A stretch of DNA of 64,000 nt from an uncultured Alphaproteobacteria bacterium (lineage in GTDB: Bacteria; Pseudomonadota; Alphaproteobacteria; HIMB59; GCA-002718135): contig CACJZA010000001.1 of assembly GCA_902597795.1 (NCBI GenBank), forward strand, positions 1 through 64,000, read 5' to 3'. The position numbers were made by a program, and so were the translations under genes. Positions 1 to 11,079 of the stretch are shown piece after piece. Position 1 is the first letter of the stretch, and each line of letters starts with the position of its first letter. Below the pieces are notes generated by a model. The model saw only the letters and a program-made list of their open reading frames with translations. It did no database searches and was not told the DNA's origin.

Positions 1-186
1 TATCCATTGCGCAAAGATTTTCCTTTAACAGGACACACAGAAGTTAGATATGATGACCTAGAAAAGAAAGTAGTTTATGAACCTGTTAAGTTAACTCAAG
101 AATTTAGAAATTTCGATAGTGAATCTCCTTGGGAGGGAATTGAAAACAAACTTTTTGGTGATGAGAAAACTACTGGTGAAAATTAA
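1..186 (+). CDS. nuoC: NADH-quinone oxidoreductase subunit C (3' end)
   Basis: This is the last 61 codons of a gene that begins before the window; frame 1 is open from base 1 to TAA at 184-186. The residues [11 protein letters not shown] followed by EVRYDD match the conserved C-terminal part of NuoC, the 30-kDa peripheral-arm subunit of complex I that packs against NuoD. The stop is directly followed by the nuoD start at 187, as in standard nuo operons. Only the tail is visible, so nothing can be said about the rest of the protein. Confidence 0.93.
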   Translation, partial: YPLRKDFPLTGHTEVRYDDLEKKVVYEPVKLTQEFRNFDSESPWEGIENKLFGDEKTTGEN

Positions 187-1365
187 ATGAAAGAAGTAGA
201 GCTTAATACAACTACAATTAACTTTGGCCCCCAACATCCAGCTGCGCATGGTGTTTTACGTTTAGTAGTTGAACTGGAAGGTGAAGTAGTTCAACGAGCA
301 GAACCACACATCGGATTGTTACATAGGGGGACAGAAAAATTAATTGAATATAAAACTTATCTTCAGGCTGTTCCTTATTTTGATAGACTTGATTACGTTT
401 CACCAATGTGTCAAGAACATGCTTTTGCATTGGCAACTGAAAATCTCCTAGGCATCAATGTTCCTGAAAGAGCTAAATATATTCGTGTTATTTTTGCCGA
501 AATTACTAGAATACTAAATCATTTATTAAATATACCTGCCTATGCCGCTGACATTGGTGCAGTGACACCTTTTTTATGGTGTTTTGAAGAAAGGGAAAAA
601 CTTTTGGAGTTTCATGAAGCAGTATCTGGGGCAAGATTTCATGCAGCCTATTTTAGACCTGGCGGCGTTCATCAGGATATGCCAGAAGGAATGGAAGAAA
701 AATTATTTGAGCATTTTAAAACTCTTCCAAAATTTATTGATGATCTTGAAAGCTTGTTGACTAATAATAGAATATTAAGACAAAGATCAGTTGATATAGG
801 AATAATTTCAAAGTCAGAAGCAATTGAATGGGGGTGCTCAGGTCCTGTATTAAGAAGTGCAGGTGTAGCATGGGATTTAAGAAGATCCCAACCTTATGAT
901 GCCTATGATCAAGTTGATTTTGAAGTTCCTGTTGGAAAAAAAGGTGATTGTTTTGATCGATATTTAGTTCGCATAGAAGAAATGAGACAAAGTATTATTA
1001 TCATTAACCAATGTTTAAATAAAATCAAACCAGGCCCAATATCAATTGAGGATAATAAAATTACGCCTCCTAAAAGAAATCAAATGAAAAAATCAATGGA
1101 AGCTTTAATTCATCATTTTAAACTTTTCACTGAAGGTTACCGTGTTCCCGCCGGTCAAGTTTATAGTGCAGTAGAAGCTCCAAAAGGTGAATTTGGCGTT
1201 TACCTTGTTTCTGATGGATCTAGTAAACCATATAGATGTAAAATAAGAGCACCAGGTTTTGCACACCTTCAAACATTGGATAATTTATCTAAAGGCCATT
1301 TAATGGCTGACATAGCCGCTATACTAGGTAGCTTAGATATTGTTTTTGGAGAGATAGATAGATAA
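187..1365 (+). CDS. nuoD: NADH-quinone oxidoreductase subunit D
   Basis: This is the 49-kDa subunit of the complex I peripheral arm (392 residues, normal length), related to the large subunit of NiFe hydrogenases and forming the quinone-binding cavity with Nuo[10 protein letters not shown] (residues 14-22), [12 protein letters not shown] (41-52) and [13 protein letters not shown] (66-78) are family signatures, including the His and Tyr that contact quinone in other complex I enzymes. The protein ends in the expected GEIDR. The ATG abuts the nuoC stop, and the TAA overlaps the nuoE ATG by one base, suggesting translational coupling. No anomalies seen. Confidence 0.98.
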   Translation: MKEVELNTTTINFGPQHPAAHGVLRLVVELEGEVVQRAEPHIGLLHRGTEKLIEYKTYLQAVPYFDRLDYVSPMCQEHAFALATENLLGINVPERAKYIRVIFAEITRILNHLLNIPAYAADIGAVTPFLWCFEEREKLLEFHEAVSGARFHAAYFRPGGVHQDMPEGMEEKLFEHFKTLPKFIDDLESLLTNNRILRQRSVDIGIISKSEAIEWGCSGPVLRSAGVAWDLRRSQPYDAYDQVDFEVPVGKKGDCFDRYLVRIEEMRQSIIIINQCLNKIKPGPISIEDNKITPPKRNQMKKSMEALIHHFKLFTEGYRVPAGQVYSAVEAPKGEFGVYLVSDGSSKPYRCKIRAPGFAHLQTLDNLSKGHLMADIAAILGSLDIVFGEIDR

Positions 1366-1964
1366 TGCATCATCCTGGTACAAATAATAAAGTATATAAA
1401 AAAATTAATGATAATTTTGAATGGTCATCAGAAAATTTTAAAAAAATTTCTGAAATAATAAAAAAATATCCATCAAACCGTATTCAAAGCGCAGTTATTC
1501 CTTTACTTGATTTAGCACAAAGACAAAATAATGGATGGTTAAGTAAAAACTCAATGGAAAAAGTAGCGGAAACTCTAAGTATGTCTTATATAAGAGTGTT
1601 GGAAGTTGCCACTTTTTATTCGATGTTTAATTTAGAGCCTATTGGTAAAAATTTTATCCAAATTTGTAGAACGACACCTTGTTGGTTAAGAGGGAGTGAT
1701 AAACTGTCTAAAGTTGCACAAGAAGTTTGCGAAACTAATATTGGTGAGACAAGTGATGATGAAATATTTACAGTTGTTGAAGTTGAATGCTTAGGTGCAT
1801 GTTGCAATGCTCCTATGGTTCAGATCAACGATGATTATTATGAAGATTTAGATGAAGAGAGTTTCAAAAAAATACTTCAAGATTTAAAAGACAATAAGTC
1901 AATAAAAGTAGGTTCACAAATTGGTAGAAAATCATCACAACCTGAAAGAAAATTTGATGCTTAA
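1365..1964 (+). CDS. nuoE: NADH-quinone oxidoreductase subunit E
   Basis: This is the 24-kDa thioredoxin-fold subunit of the NADH dehydrogenase module (199 residues). It carries one 2Fe-2S cluster ligated by Cys101 and Cys106 (CRTTPC) and Cys142 and Cys146 (CLGAC), all present. The spacing Cx4C...Cx3C is the family pattern. The last 30 residues are a charged tail without recognisable motifs. The ATG at 1365 overlaps the nuoD stop by one base, and the 3' end overlaps the chosen nuoF start by 8 bases (ATGCTTAA). Confidence 0.97.
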   Translation: MHHPGTNNKVYKKINDNFEWSSENFKKISEIIKKYPSNRIQSAVIPLLDLAQRQNNGWLSKNSMEKVAETLSMSYIRVLEVATFYSMFNLEPIGKNFIQICRTTPCWLRGSDKLSKVAQEVCETNIGETSDDEIFTVVEVECLGACCNAPMVQINDDYYEDLDEESFKKILQDLKDNKSIKVGSQIGRKSSQPERKFDA

Positions 1965-3231
1965 GGAAAAAGATAAAATTTTTAAAAATTTATATGGTTT
2001 TGAAGACTGGAAATTAGAAGGTGCCAAAAAAAGAGGTATTTGGTCAAATACTAAAGAACTTATTAAAATGGGTAGTGATAAAATTGTTGAGGAAATTAAA
2101 AATAGTCAATTAAGAGGAAGAGGAGGAGCCGGTTTCCCTGCGGGACTTAAGTGGTCATTTATGCCAAAAGACTCTGGAAAAGATCATTACCTAGTTGTTA
2201 ATGCAGATGAGTCAGAGCCAGGCACATGTAAAGATAGAGAGATTATGAGAAACGACCCACATCTTCTTTTAGAAGGTTGTTTGGTTGCTGCCTTTGCAAT
2301 GCATGCACATACTTGTTATATTTATATAAGGGGTGAATATTATTCTGAATCTTCTAATTTACAAAAAGCAATAGATGAAGCCTACGCAAATAATTTAATT
2401 GGTAAAAATGCATGTGGTACAGGGTGGGATTTTGATATTTATCTTCACAGAGGAGCAGGAGCATATATTTGCGGTGAAGAAACTGCTTTACTTGAAAGTT
2501 TAGAGGGTAAAAAAGGTCAGCCACGATTAAAGCCTCCATTTCCTGCTGGTGCAGGTTTATATGGATGTCCTACAACAGTTACAAATGTTGAAACAATTGC
2601 TGTCTCGCCAACTATTCTAAGACGTGGTTCTAAATGGTTTGCTAATTTAGGTAGCGCAAATAATACAGGTACAAAAATTTTTAGTATCTCTGGTCACGTA
2701 AATAATCCATGTAATGTAGAAGAAGAAATGGGCATACCACTGAAAGATCTAATTGAAAAACATGCAGGTGGGGTAATTGGTGGTTGGGAAAATCTATTAG
2801 CTGTAATTCCTGGAGGCGCAAGTGTACCTTTATTACCTAAGTCTATTTGTGATACTGTAAAAATGGATTTTGATAGTCTAAAAGAAGTGCAAAGTGGATT
2901 AGGCACTGCGGCTGTTATTGTAATGAATAAATCAACAGATATTGTTGAGGCAATAGCCAGATTATCACATTTTTATAAGCATGAAAGTTGTGGTCAATGT
3001 ACACCTTGCAGAGAAGGTACTGGATGGATGTACAGAATGATGGAAAAAATGATTCATGGAAATGTTAAACATAAAGATATTGATAAAATTTTAGATGTAA
3101 CAAAGCAAATTGAAGGTCATACTATTTGCGCCTTAGGTGATGCTGCTGCTTGGCCTATTCAAGGTTTGTTTAGACATTTTAGACCTGAAATTGAAAAAAG
3201 AATTGAAGAAAGAAACAGAAGAGTAGCCTAG
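1957..3231 (+). CDS. nuoF: NADH-quinone oxidoreductase subunit F
   Basis: This is the 51-kDa flavoprotein that oxidises NADH with FMN and passes electrons to a 4Fe-4S cluster. [11 protein letters not shown] (about residues 53-63) is the FMN/NADH glycine-rich segment; [14 protein letters not shown] and the C-terminal [11 protein letters not shown] plus HTICALGD supply the nucleotide site and the four cluster cysteines. I chose the ATG at 1957 (424 residues) because it gives the family's usual N-terminus and an 8-base overlap with nuoE. An in-frame TTG at 1921 would add 12 residues inside nuoE and is less likely. Confidence 0.97.
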   Translation: MLKEKDKIFKNLYGFEDWKLEGAKKRGIWSNTKELIKMGSDKIVEEIKNSQLRGRGGAGFPAGLKWSFMPKDSGKDHYLVVNADESEPGTCKDREIMRNDPHLLLEGCLVAAFAMHAHTCYIYIRGEYYSESSNLQKAIDEAYANNLIGKNACGTGWDFDIYLHRGAGAYICGEETALLESLEGKKGQPRLKPPFPAGAGLYGCPTTVTNVETIAVSPTILRRGSKWFANLGSANNTGTKIFSISGHVNNPCNVEEEMGIPLKDLIEKHAGGVIGGWENLLAVIPGGASVPLLPKSICDTVKMDFDSLKEVQSGLGTAAVIVMNKSTDIVEAIARLSHFYKHESCGQCTPCREGTGWMYRMMEKMIHGNVKHKDIDKILDVTKQIEGHTICALGDAAAWPIQGLFRHFRPEIEKRIEERNRRVA

Positions 3232-5270
3232 TGCCAAAAATAAAAATTGACAATAAAGAATACGAATTTGAAAATGGCATGACCGTTATGCAAGCTTGTG
3301 AACAAGCAGGAACTGAAATTCCAAGATTTTGTTATCATGAAAAACTCTCAATAGCAGGAAACTGTAGAATGTGTTTAGTAGAAATGGAAAAAGCTCCTAA
3401 ACCTATTGCATCATGTGCCATGCCAGCTTCAGATGGAATGGTTATAAAAACTAATACCGAAACAGTTAAAAAAGCTCGTAAAGGCGTAATGGAGTTTCTT
3501 CTTATTAATCATCCATTGGATTGTCCTATTTGTGATCAAGGAGGAGAGTGTGATCTTCAAGATCAAGCTATGTATTATGGTTTTGACAAAACTAGATATG
3601 AAGAAAATAAAAGAGCAGTTCAAAATAAAAATATGGGACCACTTGTCAAAACAATTATGACAAGATGTATACATTGCACAAGATGCGTAAGGTTTTCTAC
3701 AGAAGTTGCTGGAGTTGATGATATAGGATTGCTTGGCAGAGGTGAAAATGCTGAGATCACTACATACTTAGAAAAAACTATTGAGTCAGAATTATCTGGA
3801 AATGTAATTGATTTGTGTCCTGTAGGTGCTTTAACAAGTAAGCCATACGCATTTAAATCTAGACCATGGGAACTAACTAAGACAGAAACATTCGATGTGT
3901 TTGATGGCATAGGTTCAAGTATAAGAATTGATACAAGAGGAAAAAAAGTTTTAAGAGCTCTTCCTAGAATAAATGAAGAAACCAATGAAGAATGGATAAG
4001 TGATAAATCTAGATTTGCAGTTGATGGACTCTCAAGTCAAAGATTGGATAATGTATATTCTAAATCAAATAAAAAACTCCAAAAATCTTCATGGGATAAT
4101 GCGTTTGAATTAATAAAAAAAGAAATTACAAAAAGAGGTAAAGAAAATACTGTATTCCTATCTGGTAAGTTTACTGATATTGAAACTTTATATTCCGCAC
4201 AAAAATTTAGCAATTCACTAAAATCAAAAAACTATGATTGTAGATTTGATAATACACAAATTATCGATAATTCATCTTCAAGTTATAAATTTAATTCAAC
4301 AATTCAAGAAATTGAAAAGGCTGATGCTATTCTTTTGATCGGATCTAACCCTAGATGGGAAGCGGCGGTACTAAACGCTAGAATTAGAAAGGCATATATT
4401 GAAAATAACTGCAAAATTGGTCTTATAGGTCCTAAATTAGATCTTACTTACGATTATCATCATTTATCTGATTCTTTAGATTACCTTAATAGTTTATCTA
4501 ATAATAAATCAGAATTCAATAAAGTTTTAAAATCTGCAAAAAACCCACTCATAATATTAGGTACTTCAGCAATAAATAATGATCATGGAAAAAAAATATT
4601 AGAAACTGCAGGATTAATTGCGAAAAAAATTCAAAAAAATAAAAATATAAATCCATTAAATATTCTTAACCAAGATATTTCTAGAGTAGGAGCCTTAGAT
4701 TTAAAATTTTATAATAAAAAATTTGATAATGATTACAATAAACAATTAAAAAAACATATTGATAAAACAAAGCCTGTAGTTTTCTTAATAGGGTTAGATG
4801 AGATAAATTTTTCAACATTTGAAAATGCTTTTGTAGTTTATCTTGGTCATCATGGAGACGTTTCAGCATCTATAGCTGATATAATTTTACCAACCCCTGC
4901 ATATACTGAGAAAAGTTCTACTTATATGAATATAGAAGGTAGAGTTATTCAAACAACTAAGTGTCATAATCCAATAGGTGAAGCTAAAGAGGAGTGGAAA
5001 ATTTTTAGAGTTTTAAGCGACTTATTTGAAAAAAATTTAAATTTTAATAATCTTGGGGAGCTTCGAAATGAGCTTACAAGTACCTATGGTCAATTTGCTC
5101 ACTTAAATGAAGTAAATTCTGTTGACGAAATAACTTTTGCTAAAAATAATAAAATCAAGAATATTAAAATTAAATATAATATTGAAAATTTTTATATGAC
5201 TGACTCTATTTCTAGATCTTCTGAAACAATGGCAAAATGTACTAAAGATATTTTAAATAAGGCAGCATAA
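3231..5270 (+). CDS. nuoG: NADH-quinone oxidoreductase subunit G
   Basis: This is the 75-kDa iron-sulfur subunit (679 residues, typical of alphaproteobacterial and mitochondrial-type enzymes). An N-terminal 2Fe-2S ferredoxin domain has Cys34, Cys45, Cys48 and Cys62. His94 with Cys98, Cys101 and Cys107 bind the N3-type cluster, and Cys146, Cys149, Cys152 and Cys196 the next 4Fe-4S cluster. The C-terminal part is a molybdopterin-oxidoreductase-like fold that has lost cofactor binding in this family; it is the least conserved and most AT-rich part here. The start is GTG, overlapping the nuoF TAG by one base. Confidence 0.97.
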   Translation: MPKIKIDNKEYEFENGMTVMQACEQAGTEIPRFCYHEKLSIAGNCRMCLVEMEKAPKPIASCAMPASDGMVIKTNTETVKKARKGVMEFLLINHPLDCPICDQGGECDLQDQAMYYGFDKTRYEENKRAVQNKNMGPLVKTIMTRCIHCTRCVRFSTEVAGVDDIGLLGRGENAEITTYLEKTIESELSGNVIDLCPVGALTSKPYAFKSRPWELTKTETFDVFDGIGSSIRIDTRGKKVLRALPRINEETNEEWISDKSRFAVDGLSSQRLDNVYSKSNKKLQKSSWDNAFELIKKEITKRGKENTVFLSGKFTDIETLYSAQKFSNSLKSKNYDCRFDNTQIIDNSSSSYKFNSTIQEIEKADAILLIGSNPRWEAAVLNARIRKAYIENNCKIGLIGPKLDLTYDYHHLSDSLDYLNSLSNNKSEFNKVLKSAKNPLIILGTSAINNDHGKKILETAGLIAKKIQKNKNINPLNILNQDISRVGALDLKFYNKKFDNDYNKQLKKHIDKTKPVVFLIGLDEINFSTFENAFVVYLGHHGDVSASIADIILPTPAYTEKSSTYMNIEGRVIQTTKCHNPIGEAKEEWKIFRVLSDLFEKNLNFNNLGELRNELTSTYGQFAHLNEVNSVDEITFAKNNKIKNIKIKYNIENFYMTDSISRSSETMAKCTKDILNKAA

Positions 5271-5277
5271 TAATTAC

Positions 5278-6279
5278 ATGAATTATGATATATTGATTAC
5301 AGGGCTAATAATCGTTGCTCAAATACTTGCTGTTGTTGTGCCAGTTTTAATATCTGTAGCTTTTTTAGTTTATGCTGAAAGAAAAGTTTTAGCCTTAATT
5401 CAATTAAGAAGAGGCCCAAATATAGTAGGGCCTTTCGGTATATTACAAAGCTTTGCTGATGCATTAAAACTTATTACTAAAGAAAATATTATACCTAGTG
5501 GATCAAATAAAATTGTTTTTATTTTAGCACCCATAATAACAATGGTACTTAGCTTAGCAGGTTGGGCAGTAATACCTTTTGCTCCAGGATGGGTAGTCTC
5601 TGATATTAACGTAGGTATCATGTATCTGTTTGCAGTATCATCTCTTGGAGTATACGGAATAATTATGGCTGGTTGGGCTAGTAACTCTCAATATCCTTTT
5701 CTAGGAGCATTAAGATCAGCTGCTCAAATGGTTTCATATGAAGTATCAATTGGATTTGTAATAATTACAGTATTATTATGTGTAGGTTCTTTAAATTTAT
5801 CAAAGATAGTTTTAGCTCAACAGACTGTATGGTTTGCAATTCCATTATTACCTATGTTCATTATTTTTTTTATTTCTGCGTTAGCTGAAACAAATAGATT
5901 ACCTTTTGATCTTCCTGAAGATGAATCAACACTTGTTGCAGGATTTTTTACTGAATATTCATCTGCTTCATTTGTATTATTTTTTTTAGGTGAATACGCG
6001 AGTATGATTTTAATGTCTTCTATGACTGTCATTCTTTTTTTAGGCGGATGGCTTCCTCCATTTGATGTATACCCATTAAATGTTGTTCCTGGAGTAATCT
6101 GGTTTACTATGAAAGTAATATTTATATTATTTTTATTTATTTGGGTTAGAGGAACTTTCCCAAGATATAGATATGATCAGTTAATGAGACTTGGGTGGAA
6201 AGTTTTTCTACCATTTTCTTTGTTTTGGGTTGTGGCAACTTCTGGTTTTTTAGTATATTTTGACATGCTGCCAAATTAA
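5278..6279 (+). CDS. nuoH: NADH-quinone oxidoreductase subunit H
   Basis: This membrane subunit (333 residues, about eight hydrophobic helices) connects the peripheral arm to the proton-pumping arm and forms the quinone entry. [18 protein letters not shown] (from residue 44) and, near residues 204-228, [15 protein letters not shown] and GFFTEYSS are the two most conserved loops of the family and carry the acidic residues near the quinone site. It lies 7 bases after nuoG. Nothing is unusual. Confidence 0.98.
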   Translation: MNYDILITGLIIVAQILAVVVPVLISVAFLVYAERKVLALIQLRRGPNIVGPFGILQSFADALKLITKENIIPSGSNKIVFILAPIITMVLSLAGWAVIPFAPGWVVSDINVGIMYLFAVSSLGVYGIIMAGWASNSQYPFLGALRSAAQMVSYEVSIGFVIITVLLCVGSLNLSKIVLAQQTVWFAIPLLPMFIIFFISALAETNRLPFDLPEDESTLVAGFFTEYSSASFVLFFLGEYASMILMSSMTVILFLGGWLPPFDVYPLNVVPGVIWFTMKVIFILFLFIWVRGTFPRYRYDQLMRLGWKVFLPFSLFWVVATSGFLVYFDMLPN

Positions 6280-6280
6280 T

Positions 6281-6760
6281 ATGTATAAACTTATTAAATC
6301 TTTTACTTTATTTGAATTATTTCAAGGACTATTTTTAACTTTCAAATACATATTTAAATCTAAAGTTACAATAAATTATCCTCATGAAAAAGGTCCATTA
6401 AGTCCACGTTTTAGAGGCGAGCATGCTTTGAGAAGATATCCAAGTGGGGAAGAGAGATGTATAGCGTGTAAGCTTTGTGAGGCAGTATGTCCTGCTCAGG
6501 CAATTACAATTGAAGCAGAGCCAAGAGAGGATGGAAGCAGAAGAACAACAAGATATGATATAGATATGACTAAATGTATTTACTGCGGTTTATGTCAAGA
6601 ATCTTGCCCAGTTGATGCAATAGTCGAAGGACCAAATTTTGAATTTGCCACTGAAACGAGAGAAGAATTAATTTATAACAAAGATAAACTTTTAGAAAAT
6701 GGAGATAGATGGGAGCAAGAAATTGCTCAAAATATCCATCTCGATAGAAAATATAGATAA
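6281..6760 (+). CDS. nuoI: NADH-quinone oxidoreductase subunit I
   Basis: This is the 23-kDa ferredoxin-like subunit with two 4Fe-4S clusters (N6a/N6b) that deliver electrons towards NuoB. The two CxxCxxCxxxCP motifs are intact: Cys60, Cys63, Cys66, Cys70 and Cys99, Cys102, Cys105, Cys109. I place the start at the ATG at 6281 (159 residues), giving [17 protein letters not shown], the normal amphipathic N-terminus. An upstream in-frame TTG at 6260 lies inside nuoH and is not needed. The start is one base after the nuoH stop. Confidence 0.98.
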   Translation: MYKLIKSFTLFELFQGLFLTFKYIFKSKVTINYPHEKGPLSPRFRGEHALRRYPSGEERCIACKLCEAVCPAQAITIEAEPREDGSRRTTRYDIDMTKCIYCGLCQESCPVDAIVEGPNFEFATETREELIYNKDKLLENGDRWEQEIAQNIHLDRKYR

Positions 6761-6762
6761 GA

Positions 6763-7374
6763 ATGGTTCTTTATTCATTAACATTTTATCTGTTTTCATC
6801 TGTTGCAGTTCTTTCTGCTCTAATGGTTATAAGTGCAAAAAATCCTGTTCATTCAGTTTTGTTCTTAATTTTAAGCTTTGTTAATGCATCAGGACTCTTT
6901 GTTTTGTTAGGAGCAGAATTTTTGGCAATGATTCTTGTTGTTGTTTATGTTGGCGCTGTTGCAGTCCTTTTTCTTTTTGTTGTAATGATGCTTGATATAA
7001 ATTTTGTAAAATTAAGAGAAGGTTTTTTGCAATATTTACCTTTTGGAGCATTATTAGGAATAGTTTTAGTAATAGAACTTGGGATACTTTTTTTGACAGA
7101 TAGATCTTCTAATATTTATAATAATCAAACTCCATTACAACCTATAGTTAATGAAGTTGAGAACACAAAAATGATTGGGCAAATACTATACACTGAATAT
7201 TTTTATTTATTTCAAATATGTGGGATAATTTTATTAGTCGCAATGATTGGCTCTATTACACTTACATTAAGAGATAAAGGCGGTGTTAAAAGGCAAAATA
7301 TAGTTTCTCAAAATACAGTTGATGCATCAACAGCTATAGAAAAGAAAAAAGTAAAAATAGGCGAAGGAATCTAA
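6763..7374 (+). CDS. nuoJ: NADH-quinone oxidoreductase subunit J
   Basis: This is a small membrane subunit of complex I (203 residues) with five predicted hydrophobic helices, the ND6 homologue. The stretch LVVVYVGAVAVLFLFVVMML is the conserved third helix that contains the pi-bulge in solved complex I structures; it is preceded by GLFVLLGAEFLA. The tail after about residue 165 is hydrophilic and lysine-rich. The gene starts 2 bases after nuoI and ends 3 bases before nuoK. Confidence 0.96.
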   Translation: MVLYSLTFYLFSSVAVLSALMVISAKNPVHSVLFLILSFVNASGLFVLLGAEFLAMILVVVYVGAVAVLFLFVVMMLDINFVKLREGFLQYLPFGALLGIVLVIELGILFLTDRSSNIYNNQTPLQPIVNEVENTKMIGQILYTEYFYLFQICGIILLVAMIGSITLTLRDKGGVKRQNIVSQNTVDASTAIEKKKVKIGEGI

Positions 7375-7377
7375 TTT

Positions 7378-7683
7378 GTGATTACTCTCGAACACTATCT
7401 TTTTCTTGGCGCAATTATTTTTACTCTAGGTGTTTTAGGAATATTTTTAAATAAGAAAAATTTAATTATAATTTTAATGTCTATAGAGCTCATCTTGTTG
7501 TCAGTAAATATTAATTTTATTGCTTTCTCTGCATATATTAATGATATTTCAGGACAAATTTTTGCAATGCTTACACTTACTGTTGCAGCAGCTGAAGCAG
7601 CAATTGGACTCGCCATACTTGTAGTATTTTTTAGAAATTTAGGATCAATAGAAGTAAATAAAATTAATCAGCTTAAGGGATAG
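7378..7683 (+). CDS. nuoK: NADH-quinone oxidoreductase subunit K
   Basis: This is the ND4L homologue (101 residues, normal length) with three transmembrane helices. Glu37 and Glu73 correspond to the two buried glutamates of E. coli NuoK that are needed for proton translocation, and the N-terminus [14 protein letters not shown] is the family signature. The start codon is GTG. It sits between nuoJ and nuoL with 3-base gaps on each side. Confidence 0.97.
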   Translation: MITLEHYLFLGAIIFTLGVLGIFLNKKNLIIILMSIELILLSVNINFIAFSAYINDISGQIFAMLTLTVAAAEAAIGLAILVVFFRNLGSIEVNKINQLKG

Positions 7684-7686
7684 TAG

Positions 7687-9594
7687 ATGGCAACGTCAAT
7701 TATATTTTTACCTCTTCTTGGTTTTCTTTTTTGTTTTTTACTAGGTAAACAGTTTAACTTTAGGGTTTATCAAATATCAACAACTTCAATCCTTTTTCTT
7801 TGTACTTTGTTTTCTTGGATAATATTCATACAGTTTATTAATAATAAGGAAACTGAAATTATTTTTATTCTTAATTGGATTACCTCTGGAAGCTTTATTG
7901 TTAATTGGTCAATAAGATTAGACACATTAACTGCTGTGATGTTCATTGTGGTTACAACTGTTTCTGCTTGTGTTCATTTATATTCAATAGGCTATATGGA
8001 AGATGATCCATCAAAAATAAGATTTATGGGTTATCTAAGCTTATTTACTTTTTTTATGCTTGTTCTTGTATCAAGTAATAACTTGCTGCAAATGTTTTTT
8101 GGTTGGGAAGGTGTTGGGCTAGCCTCATATTTATTAATTGGTTTTTGGCACCATAAAGATTCAGCAAATAAAGCTGCTATAAAAGCATTTGTTGTAAACA
8201 GAGTTGGAGATTTTGGATACGCAATTGGAATTGCTGGAATTTTTTATATTTTTGGCACAGTAAGTTTTGACAGTATATTTTCACAAGTGGATCAATTTAG
8301 TGAGCATCAAATTCAATTCCTTTCTTTTAGTTTTCCAACTTTAGATTTTTTATGTTTTCTTTTATTTATAGGAGCAATGGGTAAATCTGCCCAACTGGGT
8401 TTACATACTTGGTTACCAGATGCTATGGAAGGGCCTACTCCTGTATCTGCTCTAATACATGCTGCAACAATGGTAACAGCTGGTGTATTTTTAGTTGCAA
8501 GAATGAGTCCTCTTTATGAGTTTGCTACATTTACTAATTTATTCATTACTTTTATTGGTGCGGTCACAGCTATTTTTGCTGCCTCTATAGCCTTAACACA
8601 AAATGATATTAAGCGAGTCATTGCATATTCAACATGTAGTCAATTAGGATATATGTTTTTTGCAGCAGGTGTTGGAGCTTATAATGCATCAATATTTCAC
8701 TTAACAACTCATGCCTTTTTTAAAGCTCTTCTATTTCTTTCTGCAGGTTCTGTAATTCACGCAATGCATCATGAACAGGATATGAGAAAAATGGGAGGAC
8801 TTTTCAAAAAAATACCTTTTACTGCTACAATGATGTGGATTGGATCTCTGGCAATTATTGGTTTCCCGTATCTATCCGGTTACTATTCAAAAGAAAGTAT
8901 TTTAGAAAATGCTTTCTATGCATCAAATGGAATAGCATACTTTGCATACTTAGTAGGTATTTTAACTGCTCTACTTACGGCTTTTTATTCTTGGAGATTA
9001 TTATTTCTAACATTTCATGGTGAAAATAGATCAGAAAATAAAACATATGATCACGCTCATGAATCACCATTAGTTATGACAGCTCCATTATTTATTCTTG
9101 CAATTGGTTCTATTTTTTCTGGAATATTCTTTGCTGATTATTTTATTGGATATTACAAAAAAGAATTTTGGGATAATGCAATATTATTATCAGAAGGTTC
9201 TCATAAATATCTTCCTCTTACACAATCATTAATATCAAAATCGGCTGTTGCAATTGGAATTCTTGTCTGTGTATTGATATATTCAAATAATTTAAACAGA
9301 GCAAAAAATCTTTCCTATAACTTAGATCCTTTATATTCTCTTTCTAAAAATAAATGGTATGTGGATGAGTTATATCATAAAGTATTTGTTTTAACTTTTT
9401 TCAAATTGGCAAACTTTTTTTGGAAAAAAGGAGATGAAAAAACTATTGATGGTTTAGGACCGAACGGGGTCTCCTGGATTATTTCAAAATCATCATCTTA
9501 TATAAGTTTGTTTCAATCAGGGTATTTGTTTCACTATGCTTTTGCTATGCTCGGTGGTTTAGTAATAATTTTAACATGGTTTTTATATTACTAA
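7687..9594 (+). CDS. nuoL: NADH-quinone oxidoreductase subunit L
   Basis: This is the distal antiporter-like proton-pumping subunit of complex I (635 residues). Conserved charged residues of the channel are present: Glu141 in FFGWEGVGLASYLL and Lys233 in GAMGKSAQLGLHTWLPDAM, followed by the GPTPVSALIHAATMVTAG helix. The C-terminus carries the long amphipathic lateral helix region and a final membrane anchor. It is followed without a gap by nuoM (stop ending at 9594, start at 9595). Confidence 0.98.
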   Translation: MATSIIFLPLLGFLFCFLLGKQFNFRVYQISTTSILFLCTLFSWIIFIQFINNKETEIIFILNWITSGSFIVNWSIRLDTLTAVMFIVVTTVSACVHLYSIGYMEDDPSKIRFMGYLSLFTFFMLVLVSSNNLLQMFFGWEGVGLASYLLIGFWHHKDSANKAAIKAFVVNRVGDFGYAIGIAGIFYIFGTVSFDSIFSQVDQFSEHQIQFLSFSFPTLDFLCFLLFIGAMGKSAQLGLHTWLPDAMEGPTPVSALIHAATMVTAGVFLVARMSPLYEFATFTNLFITFIGAVTAIFAASIALTQNDIKRVIAYSTCSQLGYMFFAAGVGAYNASIFHLTTHAFFKALLFLSAGSVIHAMHHEQDMRKMGGLFKKIPFTATMMWIGSLAIIGFPYLSGYYSKESILENAFYASNGIAYFAYLVGILTALLTAFYSWRLLFLTFHGENRSENKTYDHAHESPLVMTAPLFILAIGSIFSGIFFADYFIGYYKKEFWDNAILLSEGSHKYLPLTQSLISKSAVAIGILVCVLIYSNNLNRAKNLSYNLDPLYSLSKNKWYVDELYHKVFVLTFFKLANFFWKKGDEKTIDGLGPNGVSWIISKSSSYISLFQSGYLFHYAFAMLGGLVIILTWFLYY

Positions 9595-11079
9595 ATGATT
9601 GACTGGCCATTAGTATCAGTAATAATTTTTTTACCTTTAATTGGTGCTTTAATTATTCTTTTTATTAAAGAAGAAGAATTAACATCAATTAATATTAAAT
9701 GGGCTGCTTTACTAACAACATTAGGAACATTTATTTTAAGTTTAATACTCTGGATACAATTTGATTATTCCAATCCGTCTTATCAATATGAAGAAAAATT
9801 TAGATGGTTTGATGATTTTAATTTCTTCTACCATGTTGGAGTTGACGGTATTTCACTTTTTATGATTTTATTAAGTACATTTTTGACCCCACTTTGTATT
9901 TTAGCTAGTTGGAATAATATAAAAAAAAGAGTCAAGGAATACATGCTTTCTTTTTTATTTTTAGAGACAGTAATGATTGGTATGTTTGCTTCTATAGACA
10001 TACTTTTATTTTATATTTTCTTTGAAGCAGTATTAATACCAATGTATCTAATCATAGGTATATGGGGAGGCAATAGAAGAATCTATGCTTCTTTTAAATT
10101 CTTTCTCTACACTCTTTTGGGTTCAGTACTCATGTTGATTGCTATTATTGTGATGTATAGAAATACAAGTTCAATGAGTATTGAGTTCTTACAAGGTAAT
10201 TATTTTTCCTATAATACTCAGTTGTTTCTTTGGCTTGCCTTCTTTGCTTCCTTTGCAGTTAAAATTCCTATGTGGCCTTTTCATACATGGTTGCCCGATG
10301 CCCATGTTGAAGCTCCAACGGCTGGATCTGTTATTTTAGCCGGAGTACTTTTAAAAATGGGTGGATATGGTTTTATCCGTTTTTCTCTAGGTATGCTTCC
10401 AGAAGCAACAGAGTTTTTTATTCCTTTAATTATGACATTAAGTATAGTTGCTATAGTATACACTTCGTTAGTGGCACTAGCACAAACTGATATAAAAAAA
10501 CTTATTGCATATTCATCCGTTGCTCATATGGGAATTGTAACAATTGGAATTTTTTTAGTTAATCAACAAGGTTTAGAAGGAGCGATGATGCAAATGATTA
10601 GTCATGGACTAGTCTCAGCAGCTTTATTTTTATGTGTTGGTGTTATTTATGATCGAATGCATACTAGAGAAATTGAATTTTACGGAGGATTAGTTCAAAG
10701 AATGCCACTTTATGCAACAGTATTCATGATTTTTATGCTTGGATCAGTTGGATTACCTGGGACAAGTGGTTTTATTGGAGAATTTTTAGTTATTGTTGGC
10801 GCATTTAAATTTTCAAGTTACGTTGTTATTGGCGCAGCTTTTGGAATAATATTATCCGCTGTTTACATGCTATACCTTTATAAAAGAATTATTTTTGGCA
10901 CCATAACTAATAATAAACTTGCAGATATTTTAGATATAAACACAAGAGAGAAAATCATATTAATTCCTTTAGCAATTTCAGTAATATTACTAGGTATATT
11001 TCCAAATCTATTTTTAGATCCTATGAGATTATCACTTGAACTAATCATAACAAACTATGAAATAGTCAATGCTAAATAA
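9595..11079 (+). CDS. nuoM: NADH-quinone oxidoreductase subunit M
   Basis: This is the second antiporter-like subunit (494 residues, about 14 helices). Glu144 lies in FYIFFEAVLIPMYLIIGIWG and Lys223 in AVKIPMWPFHTWLPDAHVE, the expected key residues of the proton channel. LPGTSGFIGEFL is the conserved late-helix motif. The 3' end overlaps nuoN by 11 bases. No irregularities. Confidence 0.98.
   Translation: MIDWPLVSVIIFLPLIGALIILFIKEEELTSINIKWAALLTTLGTFILSLILWIQFDYSNPSYQYEEKFRWFDDFNFFYHVGVDGISLFMILLSTFLTPLCILASWNNIKKRVKEYMLSFLFLETVMIGMFASIDILLFYIFFEAVLIPMYLIIGIWGGNRRIYASFKFFLYTLLGSVLMLIAIIVMYRNTSSMSIEFLQGNYFSYNTQLFLWLAFFASFAVKIPMWPFHTWLPDAHVEAPTAGSVILAGVLLKMGGYGFIRFSLGMLPEATEFFIPLIMTLSIVAIVYTSLVALAQTDIKKLIAYSSVAHMGIVTIGIFLVNQQGLEGAMMQMISHGLVSAALFLCVGVIYDRMHTREIEFYGGLVQRMPLYATVFMIFMLGSVGLPGTSGFIGEFLVIVGAFKFSSYVVIGAAFGIILSAVYMLYLYKRIIFGTITNNKLADILDINTREKIILIPLAISVILLGIFPNLFLDPMRLSLELIITNYEIVNAK

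Noticed and set aside
3620-3985. 121-codon minus-strand open frame inside nuoG
   Set aside because: It covers the iron-sulfur-cluster region of nuoG on the opposite strand; no domain or start signal.
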